Assembly (NCBI GenBank): GCA_025677835.1
Contig: JAIXMR010000076.1
Location: 62,001-126,000, forward strand
DNA length: 64,000 nt
Direction of reading: 5' to 3'
From: Sporodiniella umbellata
Lineage: Eukaryota; Mucoromycota; Mucoromycetes; Mucorales; Rhizopodaceae
Below are positions 22,450 to 33,811 of this stretch, piece after piece. The position numbers and the translations under genes were made by a program. The first letter of the stretch is position 1, and each line of letters opens with the position of its first letter. Under the pieces are notes generated by a model. It worked only from the letters and a program-made list of their open reading frames with translations, was not told where the DNA came from and did no database searches.

Positions 22450-23754
22450 TTATTTTGAGATTGGAGTGTGCTCTTCTTGACGTCGCTTTTCCTCACATAA
22501 ACATATACATGCTTTTTCGCTTTGTTCGCATTTGATACAACAATGTGCGGAAGCAGTTATACAGTCATTACAGTATAATATGAGCAGATGACAGTGTGGG
22601 CTTGTGCACTTTGTGTACTGATCCCAAGGTTTTTTGCATTTTTCACATTGACTTATTGCTTTAGTGTTTTCCATGCCTAATGACTGACGTGCGTCGAACA
22701 CATAGTTTTTGCCTTTCCATAACTCAGAGCTACTCTCTTTTGTAGTCTTACCCCACCATTCAAGATAATTATGAATACCACCATCCAGCATAAATATCTC
22801 TGTGTCTTCAGGTAGCGCATGGCGCATATAAGCCGTGGCCTTTTCGCAGCGGATGCCCCCTGTACAGTATGTCAATATTCTTTTGCCTTGCATTGCCTCT
22901 TTATTCCTATCAATGAAGTCTGGAAACTGGCTAAATTTTCTAATAGCAGGTTTGACAGCACCGTCGAAATGACCTATTTTGCTTTCATAATAATTGCGGG
23001 TATCAAGCAGCAGAAATTCTTCTTTTTCTTTGCTTTTCTGTAACAGATCGTGAAAATCTTGAGGTGAGAGTTTTCCTGATCGATGGTGCGAGCTACTGAG
23101 TTTATTTAAAGCTATCTCTGCCTGGCCAAGAGGGCATATTTCATCAACTGCTTTAATAGAAAGGTCTAAAAAGACATGTTTACATCCTTTTGAGGGCTTG
23201 AAGAATCTATAACGCGGCGAGTCTGCGTCAGTTAAAGACTGAGGTAATTTAAGGTCGCTTGGGGTATCTGCAAATGCTTCGGTCTGAGTAAGCCAGTCAA
23301 GATATGTATCTATTTCTTTATCGGGGCCAGCCAAAGTAGCATTGATTCCTTCCTTAGCTATACGCACTTTTCCATGCATATCACGGCAAAGTTCTTGATG
23401 TAAAAGGGCAAACTGAACAGGGTCTTTAATAGAGACATAACGATAAAACAGTATCACTTTATGCTGATTTAGATCGCAATCGCAATCTACTGAGATCGGA
23501 TCTGATGAGCCCTTTTCCCCTCGTCTCTGCCTCAATTTGCTCAAAGTGTTCTGGCGGTCCTCTATTTCCTTCAGACGGATCTCCTCTTTTTGTTCTCTCA
23601 AATCTAAATCGGCTAAATGTAGCAAATTGACGTGTCGTCCCAACTCGCCTAGGGTCGTAAATTGAGACTCACAGCAAGCCCATTCCATTTTGTCTATTTG
23701 CTTTTCTTTGAAAAAGTCTTGAGTTACTTTCCTTCTAGTCTTTCCAGTTGTCAT
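22450..23754 (-). CDS. Rhodanese-domain protein, TSTD2/TrhO (UPF0176) type
   Basis: A 434-aa intronless gene. The middle matches the bacterial tRNA uridine-34 hydroxylase TrhO and animal TSTD2: an acylphosphatase-like N-domain (GKVRIAKEGINATLAGP), the linker YRFFKPSKGCKHVFLDLS, then a rhodanese domain with LLDTRNYYESKIGHFDGA and the active loop YCTGGIRCEKATAYM containing the catalytic Cys. At the N-terminus WACCESQFTTLGELGRHVN followed by LLH resembles a C2H2 finger with adjacent cysteines. The C-terminus is Cys-rich (CEKCKKPW, later CNDCITASAHCCIKCEQ), probably zinc-binding. I chose the ATG at 23754; the longer frame upstream is a T-run translation. tRNA modification is inferred from bacteria; the fungal role is not established. 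Confidence 0.88.
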   Translation of the reverse strand: MTTGKTRRKVTQDFFKEKQIDKMEWACCESQFTTLGELGRHVNLLHLADLDLREQKEEIRLKEIEDRQNTLSKLRQRRGEKGSSDPISVDCDCDLNQHKVILFYRYVSIKDPVQFALLHQELCRDMHGKVRIAKEGINATLAGPDKEIDTYLDWLTQTEAFADTPSDLKLPQSLTDADSPRYRFFKPSKGCKHVFLDLSIKAVDEICPLGQAEIALNKLSSSHHRSGKLSPQDFHDLLQKSKEKEEFLLLDTRNYYESKIGHFDGAVKPAIRKFSQFPDFIDRNKEAMQGKRILTYCTGGIRCEKATAYMRHALPEDTEIFMLDGGIHNYLEWWGKTTKESSSELWKGKNYVFDARQSLGMENTKAISQCEKCKKPWDQYTKCTSPHCHLLILYCNDCITASAHCCIKCEQSEKACICLCEEKRRQEEHTPISK

Positions 23755-24359
23755 TATGTGCCAAAAAAAAAAAAAAAAAAAAAAAAAAATCAGGACACTT
23801 TTTATCGAGTACAAAAAAAAAGTCAGTTGGCAGGTATTCTGTGAGGTGTCAAACAATAAAAGCCATAAACGAAAAACGTGTGTTGTCAATATATTACAGT
23901 AGTTTTAATAAATAATTGGTAATTCAAAGAGACAAAGCAAGCTATCCAAAAGCATCGCTTTGAAAGTCAAGATCAAATGAAAAGGATAGAGTCAGTAGTC
24001 CCAAGTCGTTTTGATTTCTACACTGTCATGTCGGTGTTTTAATTAGGCTGGGTGGAGTGCGAGGGGCGAGCAGAACTTTTTGAGCTTGAAGTATTTGAAA
24101 GCAAAATAGCGCTGGCTACTCAATAATTCCTTCTTTCCCCGCATAGGTATGAAATGATCCATACTGCTGCTGCATCCATCCATCCGTCCATCCATCCTAA
24201 AAAGAACGCAAACATTGAAAAGGAATTGCACTTGTGATAAAAAGAACTTAAAAAAAAGAAAAAAAAAAAAGATTCGACCTTATGGATGCAGTAGACAGTT
24301 TCCAAAAAAAAAAAAAAAAACAAAGAACCTGAAGTTAATCACTCAATCTTAGATTCAAC
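23755..24359. other. Divergent promoter region, TSTD2-like gene / RPS10
   Basis: About 600 bp holding the promoters of both neighbours. It contains an A-run just upstream of the rhodanese gene (23762-23789), a short CCAT tandem at about 24172-24197, and A-runs at about 24260-24320 just before RPS10. I see no gene. Confidence 0.5.
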
Positions 24360-25031
24360 ATGCTCATTTCCAAGGAGAACAGAAAGGCCATTTACTCGGC
24401 TCTCTTCAAAGGTAGAAAGAAAAATTAAATAAACACGAAAGGGTCGTGTTCTTACGGGTTTTATAGATGGTGCCCTTTGTGCCCCCAAGGACTTCAATGC
24501 TCCCAAGCACTTTGAAATCGATGTCCCTAACCTCGAAGTTATCAAGGCCATGCAATCTTTGACTTCCAAGGGTTTGGTTAAGACTCAATTCTCCTGGCAA
24601 TGGTACTACTATACCCTCACCGATGAGGGTATTGATTACCTCCGTGAATGTAAGTAAATCTATTACCGCCAATGTTCATTCTTTTGACGCATGGGTTAGA
24701 CCTCAACTTGCCCTCCGAGATTGTTCCTGCTACCATGAAGAAGACCGCTCGTCCTGCCTCCTCTGCTCCTCGTCGCAACTGTAAGTGTATATTGTATACA
24801 AAGGAATGTAAACATGCTGACTTGCGTTATAGTCGGTGGTGATCGTGAAGGCCGTGCTCCCCGTGGTGACCGTGACAACTACAGACGTAAGGAAGGAGCT
24901 TCTGGCGACTTCAAGCCCGAGTTCCGTGGTGGTTTGGGTAAGTTTTGTTTATCTTAATTGTTTATTGCAACATCATTAACATTTTACTTTTCTATTTTTT
25001 TTCTTCAAAAGGCCGTGCTCAACGCGAATAA
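24360..25031 (+). CDS. RPS10: 40S ribosomal protein eS10 (S10)
   Basis: Small-subunit ribosomal protein. Five exons: 24360-24411, 24467-24649, 24700-24780, 24833-24937 and 25012-25031, all GT-AG with matching phases. The start [19 protein letters not shown] is typical, followed by [37 protein letters not shown] and [13 protein letters not shown]. The C-terminal tail is basic and Gly/Arg-rich ([20 protein letters not shown]) and ends GRAQRE. Codon use is strongly biased (GCC, CGT, GGT), as expected for a highly expressed gene. Confidence 0.96.
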
Positions 25032-25409
25032 ATATACTATTTTTTAGTCGTTTCAAAAAAAAAAATATTCTGATAAATAGCCTGTCTTTATTGTTTTTTT
25101 TTTTATATAGTGTGTTTGTCTGGAAACGAAAGGCTTTTTTTTTTTTTTTTTTTTTTGTATTTGTTTTATTGAATTTACTCTTCTTGGTGTGCATAAATAC
25201 GCTTTAATACTACCTTTTTTTATTTTTTGGTGCTGGAATATGGCAACGATTATTACAACGAGAGCCCAGGTTACTGCAAATTCATTGCCCGTACCAACCA
25301 GATTAGTCTTACCAATCAAAAAATTTTCCTTTGTTGTAGATCTTTAAGAGCTTCTTTTCTGACTCTTTTCAATATTTTTTTTTTTTTTTTAAAAAAAGAA
25401 CACATAACG
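25032..25409. other. Intergenic region upstream of the MCT-type transporter
   Basis: About 380 bp between head-to-tail genes. It contains the RPS10 3' region with T-runs at 25096 and 25135-25156, and a T-run/A-run junction (about 25377-25397) 13 bp before the transporter ATG. Confidence 0.4.
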
Positions 25410-26970
25410 ATGGCAACAAAGGATAGCCAGGTTATTGACAAAGAAGACCTTGAGCAGCCTTTGTCCAACAACAATGATTTGTCTGAGCTCATACCCCCTG
25501 ATGGTGGAAAGGGTTGGCTTGTTGTCTTGGGCTCCTTTGCGGTAGATTTTTATAAAATTTAGACATAAATATACCTATTCAAATCAATTTTTTTTTCTGT
25601 TCGTTTCTTTAGGGTATGTTTGCTATGTAATTATCGTTTGACTTTAATCGGATATGGTACTTACGGACCACAAATATAGATTCGGGTACAACTATAGCTG
25701 GGGAGTTTATTTAAGTTATTATAAAGACAATGTATATATTGGACAAATGGGCACTCTATCTTGGATTGGGTCGATCTGTGTAGCGCTTTTTTTTATCATT
25801 GGACCCATCAACCAACTTGTGATAGAAAAGATGGGATACAAGTATATGCTCGCAACAGGCACTATCTGTTGTACAGCAGCTTTGGTTTTAGCTAGTTTTG
25901 CAACTCAGGTATGAAAAAAAAAAAGAAAAAAAAAACGGATGGCAGAGGCGCCACTGTACATGCATGATACTAAAAAAAAGAAATTCTTAGGTATGGCATG
26001 TCTTCTTAACACAGGGACTGCTTTTTGGTTTGGGTGCTTCATTTGTTAGTTTTCCTTGTATGGGTGCACCTCAACAGTGGTTTTCTAAAAAAAGAGGATT
26101 AGCTGTTGGTATTGCTTTCTCCGGTTCGGGGGTAGGTGGTCTTATTATCGCAAATATCTCCACAGCTGCCATGAAAAGTATTGGTTATCGATGGGCTCTC
26201 CGTATAGATGGAATAATTGTTTTCGTACTCTTGTGCTTTGCAACTTGCTTTGTTCGACCTTTGGGTGATGTAAGAAAGACTGGCGGTGGAAGAAAAGTAA
26301 TCAACTGGTACCTTTTCAAAAACCCAATGTTTTCTGTTATGTTTATGCATGGATTGATCACAACTTTTGGTTATATGGTAAGACTCACCGTAGGATGCAG
26401 AAGTAGTATTAGAAGATTAATAGGACCGAGGGCTTTTTTCTTTGTTAGACACCCTTTTTTCTTCTCCCTTCTCATGCTCGCGCGTTGCAGCTGAACACAT
26501 GGGTAGGAACCAATTTACCTGCCATTATGTCAGCTGTCAATGCAGTTTCAAGAGTTTTTATGGGTTATATGGGCGACAAAATAGGGCGCTTTAATGGTTT
26601 ATTTGTCTGTACATTTTTCTGCGGCGTAAGCTGTTTGGTGATATGGACAAATGTTCATAACGAAGCTACATTATGGGCGTTTGCGGTCATCTATGGTTTT
26701 TTCGGTGGAGGCTATGTATCTCTGTTTCCAACGGTTCAACCCCAGGTGGTCGGTTTAGAACATATCGGTCCTGCCATTGGCTTGTTATATACCACAAACA
26801 TCTTTGGCTATCTTTTTGGTACACCCATTGCCTCTGCTCTAATCAATTTAACATCTCCCGCTACATATCTCTACGGTGCTGTCTGGGCAGGCAGCACAAT
26901 CGTTCTTGGTTCTTTGTTTGCTGGATGGCTGCGAATTCAAAAAGGCGGCTTTAAGTTTGCAAAAATATAA
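25410..26970 (+). CDS. Monocarboxylate-type major facilitator transporter
   Basis: Twelve-helix MFS permease of the MCT/MCH family, predicted to carry monocarboxylates or similar solutes across a membrane. Exons: 25410-25541, 25613-25626 (14-nt micro-exon), 25680-25908, 25991-26377 and 26449-26970, giving 427 aa. The family signature PPDGGKGWLVVLGSFAG opens helix 1, then YNYSWGVYLSYY, GLAVGIAFSGSGVGG, a loop before helix 7, and RVFMGYMGDKIGRFNG. The fourth intron must end at the AG before 26449. That restores TPFFLLPSHARALQLNTW, whereas the later AG after GCGTTGC would drop a helix. All phases agree. Substrate is unknown. Confidence 0.9.
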
Positions 26971-27060
26971 ATTTGCCTTTTGTAAAAACAAACCTACGTA
27001 TGCATAGCTTAAAGTATTTAGAGTACATACTTCACTTACAATAATAAACTTTAAACGGTT

Positions 27061-27398
27061 TTATAAAACTTGTTCTTCATTCACATCAGTAGTCTGTGTT
27101 TGAGAGGCTTTGAGTACTTTGTATTGACTGAATATACATGTAGTGTACTTGCCTTGGCCTTTTTTCCAAGTTCCATCTTGGGCAACCAAAAAGCAAATAA
27201 AGCAAAAATGAGCATACTCTATATGGAGATATCAAAAACTCCCTAAGAAAACGGAAATAAAAACGCTTTAAAGTTAATCTGTAGTCAAGTTACCTTGAAA
27301 TATCGTGAAAACAAAACATCCTTTGAAATACTCCCCCCCCCTCCTTGGTTCCATATATTAGTTTTCTTTGTAGACGAGGAGCTTTTTTGAAACATCAT
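27061..27398 (-). CDS. Possible small spliced hypothetical protein
   Basis: A tentative gene. The downstream exon (27216-27061) reads YAHFCFICFLVAQDGTWKKG, then QGKYTTCIFSQYKVLK and a polar tail ending NEEQVL and a stop, which looks like real coding sequence. The upstream exon (27398-27294, MMFQKSSSST) joins it in phase 0 over a GT-AG intron, giving about 86 aa, but it includes a run of eight C/G that is odd in a coding exon. I recognise no family with confidence; a faint resemblance to the C-terminal half of SRP14 (ATDG-KK-STVV) is not enough. Confidence 0.35.
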
Positions 27399-27745
27399 TG
27401 AAACAACTAAACTAACTTTCTTTGACTCCTAATTGGAGATTCTACCTACCCTTTTCTGATTAAATAAAAGCTTTAGAGCAGAAAAAAAAAACCTCTAGGT
27501 AAGCATTGTGGACCTCTAATTATTTTTCTCCTTTTGTTTTCTTTAGGGTAGATTATTCCCCAAAGTGCTAAGAAGAAAAGCCCTCTAAAGATTGAAACAG
27601 GCATTTTTTTATTTTTGGGTTTTCCATTCTACACCAGCTATCTGAGTAGTGAGTCTGTTATTTTCATGTCTTTGAAAGACTTGTCCGAAAATTGAAATTC
27701 GATACTCTTTTTTTTATTTCTTTGCTGGGCAAAAAAAAAAAAAAA

Positions 27746-29043
27746 ATGTATTCAGACATTCTGATCAAGCGATTACAAAAAGAACTGCGTAAATAAAGCT
27801 CATTTCCTACTTGTCTGATCTAGCCTTATGAGTACTTATCTATCTGCTTAATGAACCTTTTAGGTGATCTTGAAAAAGAGCCGCCACCAGGAATTACATG
27901 TTATCCAAAAGAGGACAACATTACCGAATTAGAAGCCTGTAAGAATGAAAAATGGTCGAGTGTGCATGTGTACTTGATTCTGATTGTTTATTTTCAGATG
28001 TAAAAGGTCCCCCGGATAGTCCTTACGAAAAAGGGTTATTTAAGCTAGAGATCAAAATACCACAAAAATATCCTTTTGAGCCACCTCAGATACGTTTCAA
28101 AACGTCTATTTATCACCCAAACATTGACGACGGAGGACGTATTTGTGCCGATATTCTAAAGACGGGTGGATGGAAACCGGCTCTGAACCTATCTACAACA
28201 CTGATCTCGCTGGCTCAGTTGATGGCGCATCCCAACCCAGACGATCCTTTGGATAGTGAGATTGCCAAAGAGTACCAGATCGATTATCCTCAATTTAGAC
28301 AAAAAGCGGTTCAGTATACAACGCTTCATGCCTCTGGACAACCATCAAAAGAAAAAGATGTGCCATGCGAGCCAGTGATCGAAAAAGGACAAGAGGACTG
28401 TGCTGTTCAGGTAGACCGAACACACACCAAAGCTCCATCGCTCGTTTTATCTAAAAAGAAAGCAAAAGACACTGCGATCAAGACATCAGAAAAAACGCAT
28501 AAAGAAACCATAACTCAATTACAACCTACCGAATCATCACTCAGTTCAAAGAAAAGTCAAACGCAGGATTTGGATCCTAAAAAAGCAGCACCCAGCCTTT
28601 CTCGATCGAGCAAGAAGGCTCGATCGATGGAAAGCAAAGATACCCAGAATATTTCTACCGACAAAAGTCCTAAACTCATTGAACAGCCCGAAATAGAGCC
28701 CGATACTTTAGAATCAACTCAAGAAAAGACAGATGAGTTGCAGGAAAGAGAAAGGGTACCTAAAAAAGGAGAGGTGACGATCGTTATGGATGAAGAAGAA
28801 AAAGGAGCTCATGTCGAGAAGAAATCTTCGAAAGACGCCAAAACAAATGACGGTGGAGTCAAAAGAGGCTATAGTGCGTTGGAGCTCGTTCAAGTGATTG
28901 AAATATCCGACGATGATGAAGGCAACGACTCAAACAATAGAAATGAACACGGTGTTTTTTCTGAACCCATGTTGCATTCACTAAGGTTGTCTAAAAAGTT
29001 GAAGCGAAACACATTGAATCTAAGCAAAAGAAAGGCCAAATAA
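27746..29043 (+). CDS. UBE2T-type ubiquitin-conjugating enzyme with long C-terminal tail
   Basis: E2 enzyme. Exons: 27746-27788, 27864-27938 and 27998-29043 give 387 aa. The UBC fold (residues 1-150) matches UBE2T, the E2 of the Fanconi anaemia pathway: KEPPPGITCYPKEDN, SPYEKGLFKLEIKIPQKYPF, EPPQIRFKTSIYHPNIDDGG and GRICADILK with the catalytic Cys at about residue 89 (human Cys86), then NPDDPLDSEIAKEY. UBE2T is normally about 200 aa. Here about 230 extra residues follow. They are Lys/Ser/Glu-rich and carry VQVIEISDDDEGND near residue 337, a strong match to a SUMO-interacting motif, then a basic tail (KKLKRN, LSKRKAK) suitable for nuclear import. A role in DNA crosslink repair is inferred. 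Confidence 0.88.
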
Positions 29044-29312
29044 GCCCCGTGTGCTTTCGGTTGAGTCAGCAGAAATTTACTTCTACAGTCACATTGTTCT
29101 CACCCTTTTTTCAAAAAAAAGCTTTACGAGTGACAATGTATATATTTATGTATGTGTGTGTGTGTGTGTGCATGCCTACGTAAAAGGTGTTTTACATCTT
29201 TTTCCCCTTTCTCTCTCTCTTTTTTTTTTTTTTTTATTATATATAAATACAGTATATAGATACTTTTTAATTACACCCTTTTTTAATAACAATACACACA
29301 CACGTACACTTT

Positions 29313-30372
29313 ATGATTCCACCAGTCCCTTTACTTGAAACCCTGGATATTACGTTATCCAAAACGGGCGTTGTTGAGTTAGCTTTTAATAAACCTAAAA
29401 GATATAATACGCTCTCCCCTTTGGCTTACAGAGTATATATATATATATATATATAGAAAGAGAAAGAGTTGTGTTCCCTTCGGGTATAGAGAGTTTAAAC
29501 AGTTTGTAGGACTGGTTATCTGCCATTCAATGGGCAGCCTGTTGTAATGAAGTCAAGGTGGTAGTTTTGACGGGTCGAGGTGCTTACTATACCTCAGGAA
29601 AAGAGTTGCAAGCACCCGATCTTAGTCCTTCTGGCATTGAATTAAGAAGACAAGGACGTCATGTAACAAAGTAAGACTAAAGAAACCACAATAAAAAAAA
29701 AAAAGAGAAAGCACGCCGTAGGTTAATCGACCGATAGAACCTTGGTTGATGAGTTGATCAATTTTCCCAAGCTATTAATTGCTGCTGTCAATGGTAAAAC
29801 CCACCCAACTTGTTTTCTTTCTAAAAGACATTGCATGAATATAGGTCATGCCATTGGGTTTGGTGTTACTACACTTGGATTATGTGATATTGTCTATTCG
29901 GTACCAGAAGCTAGCTTCAGCACACCCTTTATGAAATTGGCGTTTTGTGCAGAAGGATGTTCGTCTTTGTTGTTTCCGAGGATTATGGGGTCATCCAAAG
30001 CGAACGAAATGTTGGTATGAAGTTGTACTCCAAGTGGCCAACAAGGGTCATTGACGTCTTTTGTTATCTTAGTTGATGGGTCGTACATTTAAAGCCAAAG
30101 AGCTTGTAGAATGTGGTTTGGTGAGCCGAATCCTTCTGAAGGAAAAATTTCATGAACAGGTGCTCGATTTGGCTGAAGAAGCAGCCAAGTTCAGTACGGA
30201 AGCTCTGCAAGTATCCAAAAAGTTGATCCGCGATGTTGATCGAGAGCTGCTGTTGCGGGTAAATGCACAAGAGATGGAAGCACTGGCCAAGAGAATGGAA
30301 AGCAAAGAGTCGTTGGACAGCATTCAGAGATTTGCAGAACAAGCAAGGCAAAGAAAGGCCAGCAAACTATAA
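29313..30372 (+). CDS. Peroxisomal delta3,delta2-enoyl-CoA isomerase (crotonase family)
   Basis: Shifts the double bond of 3-enoyl-CoA during beta-oxidation of unsaturated fatty acids. Exons: 29313-29432, 29510-29670, 29738-29793, 29845-30014 and 30073-30372, giving 268 aa, the usual size for ECI2/Eci1 cores. Crotonase motifs are FNKPKRYNTLSPLAYRDWL, the oxyanion-hole GAYYTSGKEL, AAVNGHAIGFGVTTLGLCD, and STPFMKLAFCAEGCSSLLFP, where the Glu of AEGCSS is the catalytic acid in isomerases. The protein ends in SKL, a perfect type-1 peroxisomal targeting signal. Intron 1 contains a (TA)n run. A peroxin gene, PEX16, lies about 6.6 kb downstream. Confidence 0.92.
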
Positions 30373-31593
30373 TAAAGCAGATTAAAGATAGTAAAAAACA
30401 AAAGAGAAAAAGGCAAAACCAAGAAAATGATACCATTTCTGTATACTTGTCTGTGACCATCGTGTAACGCGTTCCAGAAGATGTACAATGATCTTACGCA
30501 GATTGACGACACCTTTTTTTTTCTTGTTATTGTGTTCTAGACTGGCCGGTCTGTTTGGTTTATTTTTATTTACTGAGCAGGAGAAAAACAAGAAGGAACC
30601 AAAAAAGGATTCTTTTGGCTACAAATCCAAAGGATTGTAAAAGGCGCGTGAAGGGGGGAGAAGAGAGTGAAAGGGGAAAGAAAGGGTTTAAGCCACATTC
30701 TGTTCATTTTTAGAACATTTGTGCCTGAGCGTCTATATATAACCAAGTTACTGTTTATCGACTATCATGACATAGTCTTGGCACACACACACACACACAT
30801 TGTAAAACGGAGTCAAGAATTCGGCAGCCCTTTATTTAAAAACATTTCCATTTAAAGAGAACAAGTTCACAGTACAAAGAGAAAGTAATTAAAAGTAATC
30901 CTAATAAGAAAAAGAGGGGCTGAAGCAAAAAATAAAAAAAGCTTGAAATCTATGTGTATTAGCGTGTGTCAATGTATGTTGAAGGCAATATTTATTAGCC
31001 AGACCCTATTCAGGGCTGAGAAGAGCTATTTTCTTTAGAGCAAACAACCTGAGACCCAGCTTAAAAATAGCCCGGGCTGAATTATTAAAATAGATCGACG
31101 TCGTCATGACTTGATCTAGTGCAAAGATGTCAGAGATAGCGAAAAAAAAAAAGGCAAGGCAAAGGAATTCCAGAGCACTTTATCTCCCCAAAAAGCGACC
31201 TGTCAAGGAGAAGTTACTAGGGAAACATTGTCATGGATTTATTTGTATGTTTGGGATTACACAGTTTTTTTTTTTTTTTTTTTTGAGAAAGCCAAGCCCT
31301 TTTAACGAACATTCACTGTTTATAAAGTTCAAGTCAGGATCCCAAAAAAAAAAAAATTGCTATTTATAAAATCTGCTACTTTTTATATATTTTATCGCCC
31401 TTCTCGACTCTCTGCCGTTACACACAACATCTTTCTGTAAAAAATGTATGACTATAAAAAAAAAAGTTACTTACAAATTCATTTTCTTTTTCTCTTCTCC
31501 TTATTTTTTTCTTTATAGACTTTTTTTCTCTTTTTTTTTGTTTTATTTTTTTTTTTGTTTTTCTCAAAAAAAAAAAAATTAATCTTTGCAAAG
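30373..31593. other. Intergenic region
   Basis: About 1.2 kb with a short (AC)n run at 30781-30800, several A and T runs, and a long pyrimidine tract (31480-31560) just upstream of the pepsin-like gene. No gene is apparent. Confidence 0.5.
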
Positions 31594-31959
31594 ATGCGTT
31601 TGACAGCTGTTTTAATTACTTCCGCTCTCTTATCCTCTGGTGCATTTGCAGCCAAGCTCGATAAGCGATGCAATCTGAGAAGAGAGCCTATCACAATGAA
31701 GGATGGCTTGGTAAGGACCCTATTATTACTCGCTGTCTTTTGTATTAACGCGTTCGTTTACACATAGGCCTACGGAGCCGTGAAAGTTGGTAATATTTCG
31801 GATGAAATCCCGACCTTGTCTTGAATTATGAACTCATTATATCATAGGCGCACAACAGCAATCCTTTTCGGTGTTATTCGACACCAGCCAATCTTTGACT
31901 TGGGTGCCTTCCACAGATGTAAAACGATTACTGCAAAAACGACCTACCCAAAGATGGCT

Positions 31960-31992
<33 letters not shown>

Positions 31993-33267
31993 TGTATGTA
32001 AATAGTGTCATTCGTCGATCTGTAAACAACATTCTGATAATTTATACAACGCAAATGCTTCAAGCACCGCCGTAAACCTCCATCAAAAGGAATCTATCAA
32101 ATTTGACGAGGGTGTCTGCGTAGACGTTAGACTTTACAGAGTAAGCCTTTCCTCCCTCCCCCCCCTTTTTTTTTCTTTTTTTCTCTGTTTCTTATCTTCT
32201 AGTAGGACTCCGTATCGGTTGCTGGCTTAAGTGTCAATCAGCAAATATTTGGTGCTGCATACAGCGTCAAAGGTCTCGGCGGAACAGAATATTGTAAGTC
32301 CACTCTCACTCCCTCCCTTCTTTATTTAACCTTGTATTTTCTTTTTCAATCCAGTGGGTTACCTCGGCTTAGGTGCCTATGCTGAAGGTGGCAACATCCA
32401 ACTATCCTCTAACCGTACCTCCACTCTCTCAAGTAGGTTCTAAACCAAGCCAAAAGATCCCTTTTTATTTACTTCTTTTCCTTTCTTTTTTTTCCTTTCT
32501 TTTTTATTTTAGAACGTCAAGGTAAGAATAGATTCCAGACTCCTCTATTTTCTACGTGTGTTTTTTTTTTTTTTAAATGTACTTTATTAGACGCCGGCAG
32601 TGGTTCGTTTGCTACAAACGCTTTTCAGTCTGCTTACGGTCAAGGCTCTCAGCAGTTTGGCTTTACTACAGCCAACTCAAACGGGTTCTATCAAAAGAGA
32701 GGTGAAAGTAGCGAACACAATGCTGAATTCATTTTTGGCGGTGTTGATCATAACGTTTACAAGGGCAGTGTAGCCTATCTCAAGCTTCCCACCTGTGACT
32801 ACGGAGATTCCCCTTATTGGAAGACTGAACTTAAATGTGTCAAATTGGGTGACAAGATTGATATTAAACTTTCGGCTAAGACTTTGGCTTCTTTTGATAC
32901 TGGCTCCTCCTATCTTTTGGCCCCAACCGAGCAGGCTGATTTGCTCCATACCGCAATTGACGGCCATTACGACCAAGAAGATGGATTCTACAAGATAAAG
33001 TCTTGCGATGACCTTGATTCTTTCCCTACACTCCGATTTGACTTCAAAGGCTACCGTGTCACCTTACCCCCGAAAGCCTATCTGAAGAAAGAGGGTGATG
33101 GCCAGTGCAAGAGTATGATCAACCGTGGTAAAGACAGCAAGAACTGGTCTTTGGGTGGTTACTTTTCTCAATGGTTCTACCAAATTTACGATGCCAGTAA
33201 TGCCCAAATTGGTATTGCCCTTCCCAAGTCAAGCTGTGATGTTGAAATCAAAAAGATCAATAATTAA
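31594..33267 (+). CDS. Secreted pepsin-family (A1) aspartic protease-like protein
   Basis: Eight exons: 31594-31710, 31768-31789, 31848-31918, 32006-32140, 32206-32293, 32355-32432, 32513-32521 (9-nt micro-exon) and 32591-33267; total 398 aa, frame closed. A signal peptide (MRLTAVLITSALLSSGAFA) is clear. The fold is pepsin-like: YGAVKVG, FSVLFDTSQSLTWVPS, a C-C loop, FIFGGVDHNVYKG, SFDTGSSYLLAP and GGYFSQWFYQIYD with IGIA. Oddities: the first catalytic motif reads DTS (Asp58) while the second is DTG (Asp276). The flap region reads IKFDEG where pepsins have Y-G-x-G. Between signal peptide and mature start there are only about 20 residues, against about 45-50 in normal zymogens. Both aspartates are kept, so activity remains possible. 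Confidence 0.88.
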
Positions 33268-33327
33268 GTTTAAAGAAATATGATTGTCGTTGTTACTATT
33301 ATTATTATTCTGTAATTTTCTTTTATT

Positions 33328-33404
<77 letters not shown>

Positions 33405-33811
33405 ACACATATCCACAACACCAATCACATACAAAACACACCTTGCTTTTTTCTTTCTTTATTTTCTACTCCCTTTTCCTTTTACTGTATTTTTTTTTCA
33501 TTTATTTATTTTTGCGAGTCTACCCAAAAAAAAAAAAGCTTCTTTCGTATACACACAGCTGCGATTGATTTACAAAATTAGTTACGCAATCATCTAGAAA
33601 TCGTCTATTTTCTAATAAAGTGTTTATGTAATTAAGGAGCAGTTTTTTTTAAGCTGACTGGAGCCAACAGTGTGTTAATAAAAGACCGTTTTGATAAAGT
33701 ACAAACGAAACCATTTTTGTATCACATTACAAACTCTGCTTTTGTGTTGAATCGTAAATGGTATATCAAAAAGTCCTTTTTTTCTTTTATATATAAAAAC
33801 GAATTGTTTTT
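33268..33811. other. Convergent 3' region with CA microsatellite
   Basis: Region between the convergent stops of the pepsin-like gene and V-ATPase subunit c. It contains the CA microsatellite and AT-rich 3' sequence and no gene. Confidence 0.5.
33331..33402. repeat. (CA)n microsatellite
   Basis: About 36 CA units with one CATA interruption, just 3' of the pepsin-like gene. Confidence 0.95.

Noticed and set aside
26099..26494. Continuous frame through the transporter's fourth intron
   Set aside because: Reading through gives a non-transporter tail; splicing to 26449 restores the missing helix.
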